From positions 35,012 through 99,011 of the forward strand of contig NZ_SJOU01000010.1 in assembly GCF_012027725.1 (NCBI RefSeq): a stretch of 64,000 nt of DNA, given 5' to 3'. This DNA is from Olsenella sp. SW781. Its GTDB lineage: Bacteria > Actinomycetota > Coriobacteriia > Coriobacteriales > Atopobiaceae. Of this stretch, positions 62,662 to 64,000 are shown piece by piece (position 1 is the first letter of the stretch; the number at the start of each line of letters is the position of its first letter). Under the pieces are notes generated by a model. That model had not been told where the DNA came from. It did no database searches and saw nothing but the letters and a program-made list of their open reading frames with translations. The position numbers were made by a program, and so were the translations under genes.

Positions 62662-64000
62662 TTAGAAGCCGGCGCGGTAGTAGACGCCGTTGGTGGAGTA
62701 CGGGTAGATGATGACGCGGGAACCGTCGGGTACGTTCTCCCAGACCCACTTGAGGTCGTCCATCGGGCAGCGGATGCAGCCGTGCGAGATGTCGACGCCA
62801 ACCTGGCTCGCCGTATCAGACGGCGAGACGTAGCCGTCCATGTCGCCATCGATGACGGAGTGGAAGCCCTGGTCAAGATAATACGGCATGTAATACCAGG
62901 CACCGAAGTAGTCGTACTTGTAGATACGATCCTCGGCAGGCAGGTACTTGTTCGCAGAGGGCGACCAGCCGCCGCCGAGCGTCAGCTCGCCGCGGAAGGT
63001 GGGCGTACCAGCAGCCGTGTTGCCCGTGCCGCACTTGAACTGACGAGCGAGCGTCCAGGCGGAGTTCTTGTTGGCACGGTTGAAGACCATGACCTCGTGG
63101 GCGTGGACATCGACGCAAATTGCCCAGTTGGTATCACTGTAGGAGGCGTTGAGACGACGCAGGGCCTCAAAGACGACGCTCGTACCCTTCGCGGTCACCT
63201 TGCCGTCGGCATCGGTAGTCACCACAATACCCGTGGGCGTGGTGAAGGTGCCGGTCATGATGTAACCCTCAGTGGTGGAGCCGTAGTACTCGGTCTTGCC
63301 ACCGTCGAGCTCAATGAAGCCAATGCCCGCACCAATGGCAACCGTCCCCTTGCCGTCAACATCCGTGCCGGTAATCTCACGGAAGTAGTACTTCTTGGCA
63401 GTTCCGTCATACGCGCTGGTGGTGACGAAGCCGGTCTTACCGCTGTAGAGAACGCCGCCGTTGTCAGCAAGAAGCATGGTCTTGCTGTCAAAGGCGTACT
63501 TGCCACGAGCGACATAGCCCTTGGTCGGAATGCCGTAGAAGTGCTGGCCGTTGACAGTAAAGAAGCCGGTCTTCACCGAGTGATCGTCGTTGACGTAGTA
63601 ACGCTGGAACTCGCCGCTGTCGTAGGCGCCGCCCACGTACCAATTGCCGTCGGTCGGCGAGATAAGCACGCCGCTCGAGGCGTCGGCGACGTAGAACTTG
63701 CCGCCATCGGAGCCCTTGCCGCGCAGGACGTAGCCCTCCTTGGTGAGGCCGACGAACCACTGGCTGCCCACCTGGAAGGTACCGCTCTTCGCGTAGCGAC
63801 CGAGGGTGGAGTCCTCGACAATCCAGTAGCGCTGCATGCCGCTGTCATAGAGGTCGGTCACGACCCAGCCGGGACCCTCGAGCGATCCACCGTTGTCAGA
63901 GAGGTAGACCCTTCCGTCATAGGTGTTCTTGCCGCGCAGGACATAGCCCTCCTTCGCGCCGGCATAGAACCACTTGCCGTCGCCGGTCTGGAAGACACCC
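62662..64000 (-). CDS. L,D-transpeptidase with N-terminal cell-wall-type repeats (partial, start off right edge)
   Basis: About 446 residues are visible and the frame stays open to 64000. The C-terminal ~150 residues form a YkuD domain: ICVDVHAHEVMVFNR, then FHSVIDGD, and the active site VGVDISHGCIRCPMDD with its catalytic cysteine. This forms 3-3 cross-links or attaches proteins to peptidoglycan outside the cell. The upstream part consists of irregular ~40-60 residue repeats with WFVGLTKEGYVLRGKG, FYGIPTKGYVARGKY and WFYAGAKEGYVLRGKN units. These resemble choline/glucan-binding-type repeats. An internal GTG at 63861 is only an open-frame start. The true start and any signal peptide lie beyond the window. 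Confidence 0.87.
   Translation of the reverse strand, partial: GVFQTGDGKWFYAGAKEGYVLRGKNTYDGRVYLSDNGGSLEGPGWVVTDLYDSGMQRYWIVEDSTLGRYAKSGTFQVGSQWFVGLTKEGYVLRGKGSDGGKFYVADASSGVLISPTDGNWYVGGAYDSGEFQRYYVNDDHSVKTGFFTVNGQHFYGIPTKGYVARGKYAFDSKTMLLADNGGVLYSGKTGFVTTSAYDGTAKKYYFREITGTDVDGKGTVAIGAGIGFIELDGGKTEYYGSTTEGYIMTGTFTTPTGIVVTTDADGKVTAKGTSVVFEALRRLNASYSDTNWAICVDVHAHEVMVFNRANKNSAWTLARQFKCGTGNTAAGTPTFRGELTLGGGWSPSANKYLPAEDRIYKYDYFGAWYYMPYYLDQGFHSVIDGDMDGYVSPSDTASQVGVDISHGCIRCPMDDLKWVWENVPDGSRVIIYPYSTNGVYYRAGF

Noticed and set aside
1..64000. tRNA, rRNA, riboswitch, insertion sequence or prophage genes
   Set aside because: No cloverleaf, ribosomal RNA stretch, transposase motif or phage structural gene was recognised by reading. 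A dedicated search (tRNAscan, Infernal, ISfinder) would be needed to exclude small elements.

Overview
The window is high-GC DNA with dense gene packing, frequent GTG and TTG starts and GGAGG-type ribosome sites. The families present are RCC1-repeat surface proteins, DUF5648 repeat domains, a multi-domain amidase/glucosaminidase, an L,D-transpeptidase with cell-wall-type repeats, and a large Gram-positive surface-glycan locus. Together they suggest an actinobacterium of the class Coriobacteriia (Olsenella/Atopobium-like). That is inference from gene content; no rRNA or tRNA gene was seen.

Region 1 (1-21,340) is an array of minus-strand secreted proteins. Three have an N-terminal RCC1-type beta-propeller (gene A <1-3824, gene B 4859-8416, gene C 15842-20578). 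Two others carry the DUF5648 module at the N-terminus (8473-10764) or C-terminus (10888-13056). Genes A and C share a near-identical body of about 2.59 kb but have different propeller heads. Two duplicated Phd/RelE-type toxin-antitoxin pairs sit directly downstream of genes B and C, each behind a conserved 16+16 or 34 bp palindrome. Two decayed DUF5648 relics lie upstream of genes A and C. An O-antigen-ligase/polymerase-like membrane protein (13222-15129) is embedded in the array.

Region 2 (21,343-34,000) looks like an amino-alcohol uptake, activation and transfer block. It holds an ornithine-cyclodeaminase homologue, a YtcJ-like amidohydrolase, an ethanolamine-type permease, and a four-domain protein (winged helix, nucleotidyltransferase, choline/ethanolamine kinase, second nucleotidyltransferase). 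A good promoter lies upstream of the four-domain gene, with a palindrome exactly in its spacer. Then follow a DUF2304-GT4 fusion, a flippase, a GT4 and two LicD-type phosphotransferases. The inferred product is a surface glycan carrying phosphoethanolamine or phosphocholine.

Region 3 (34,000-64,000) is glycan assembly and wall biology: a GT2-DUF4422-GT8 triple fusion, several GT2 enzymes, two paralogous double-GT2 proteins flanking an amidase/glucosaminidase, and a GT2/DUF2304/ATP-grasp operon. It continues with a lipoprotein, a GNAT acetyltransferase, two PLP enzymes (one a clear RffA/WecE), two more ATP-grasp enzymes, DUF2142 and YfhO polytopic membrane proteins, an acyltransferase-3 protein, and an L,D-transpeptidase running off the right edge. 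No dTDP-glucose (rmlA/rmlB) genes are present, so the sugar-nucleotide precursor must be made elsewhere. Apart from the array's segmental duplications there is no sign of insertion sequences, phage or CRISPR.
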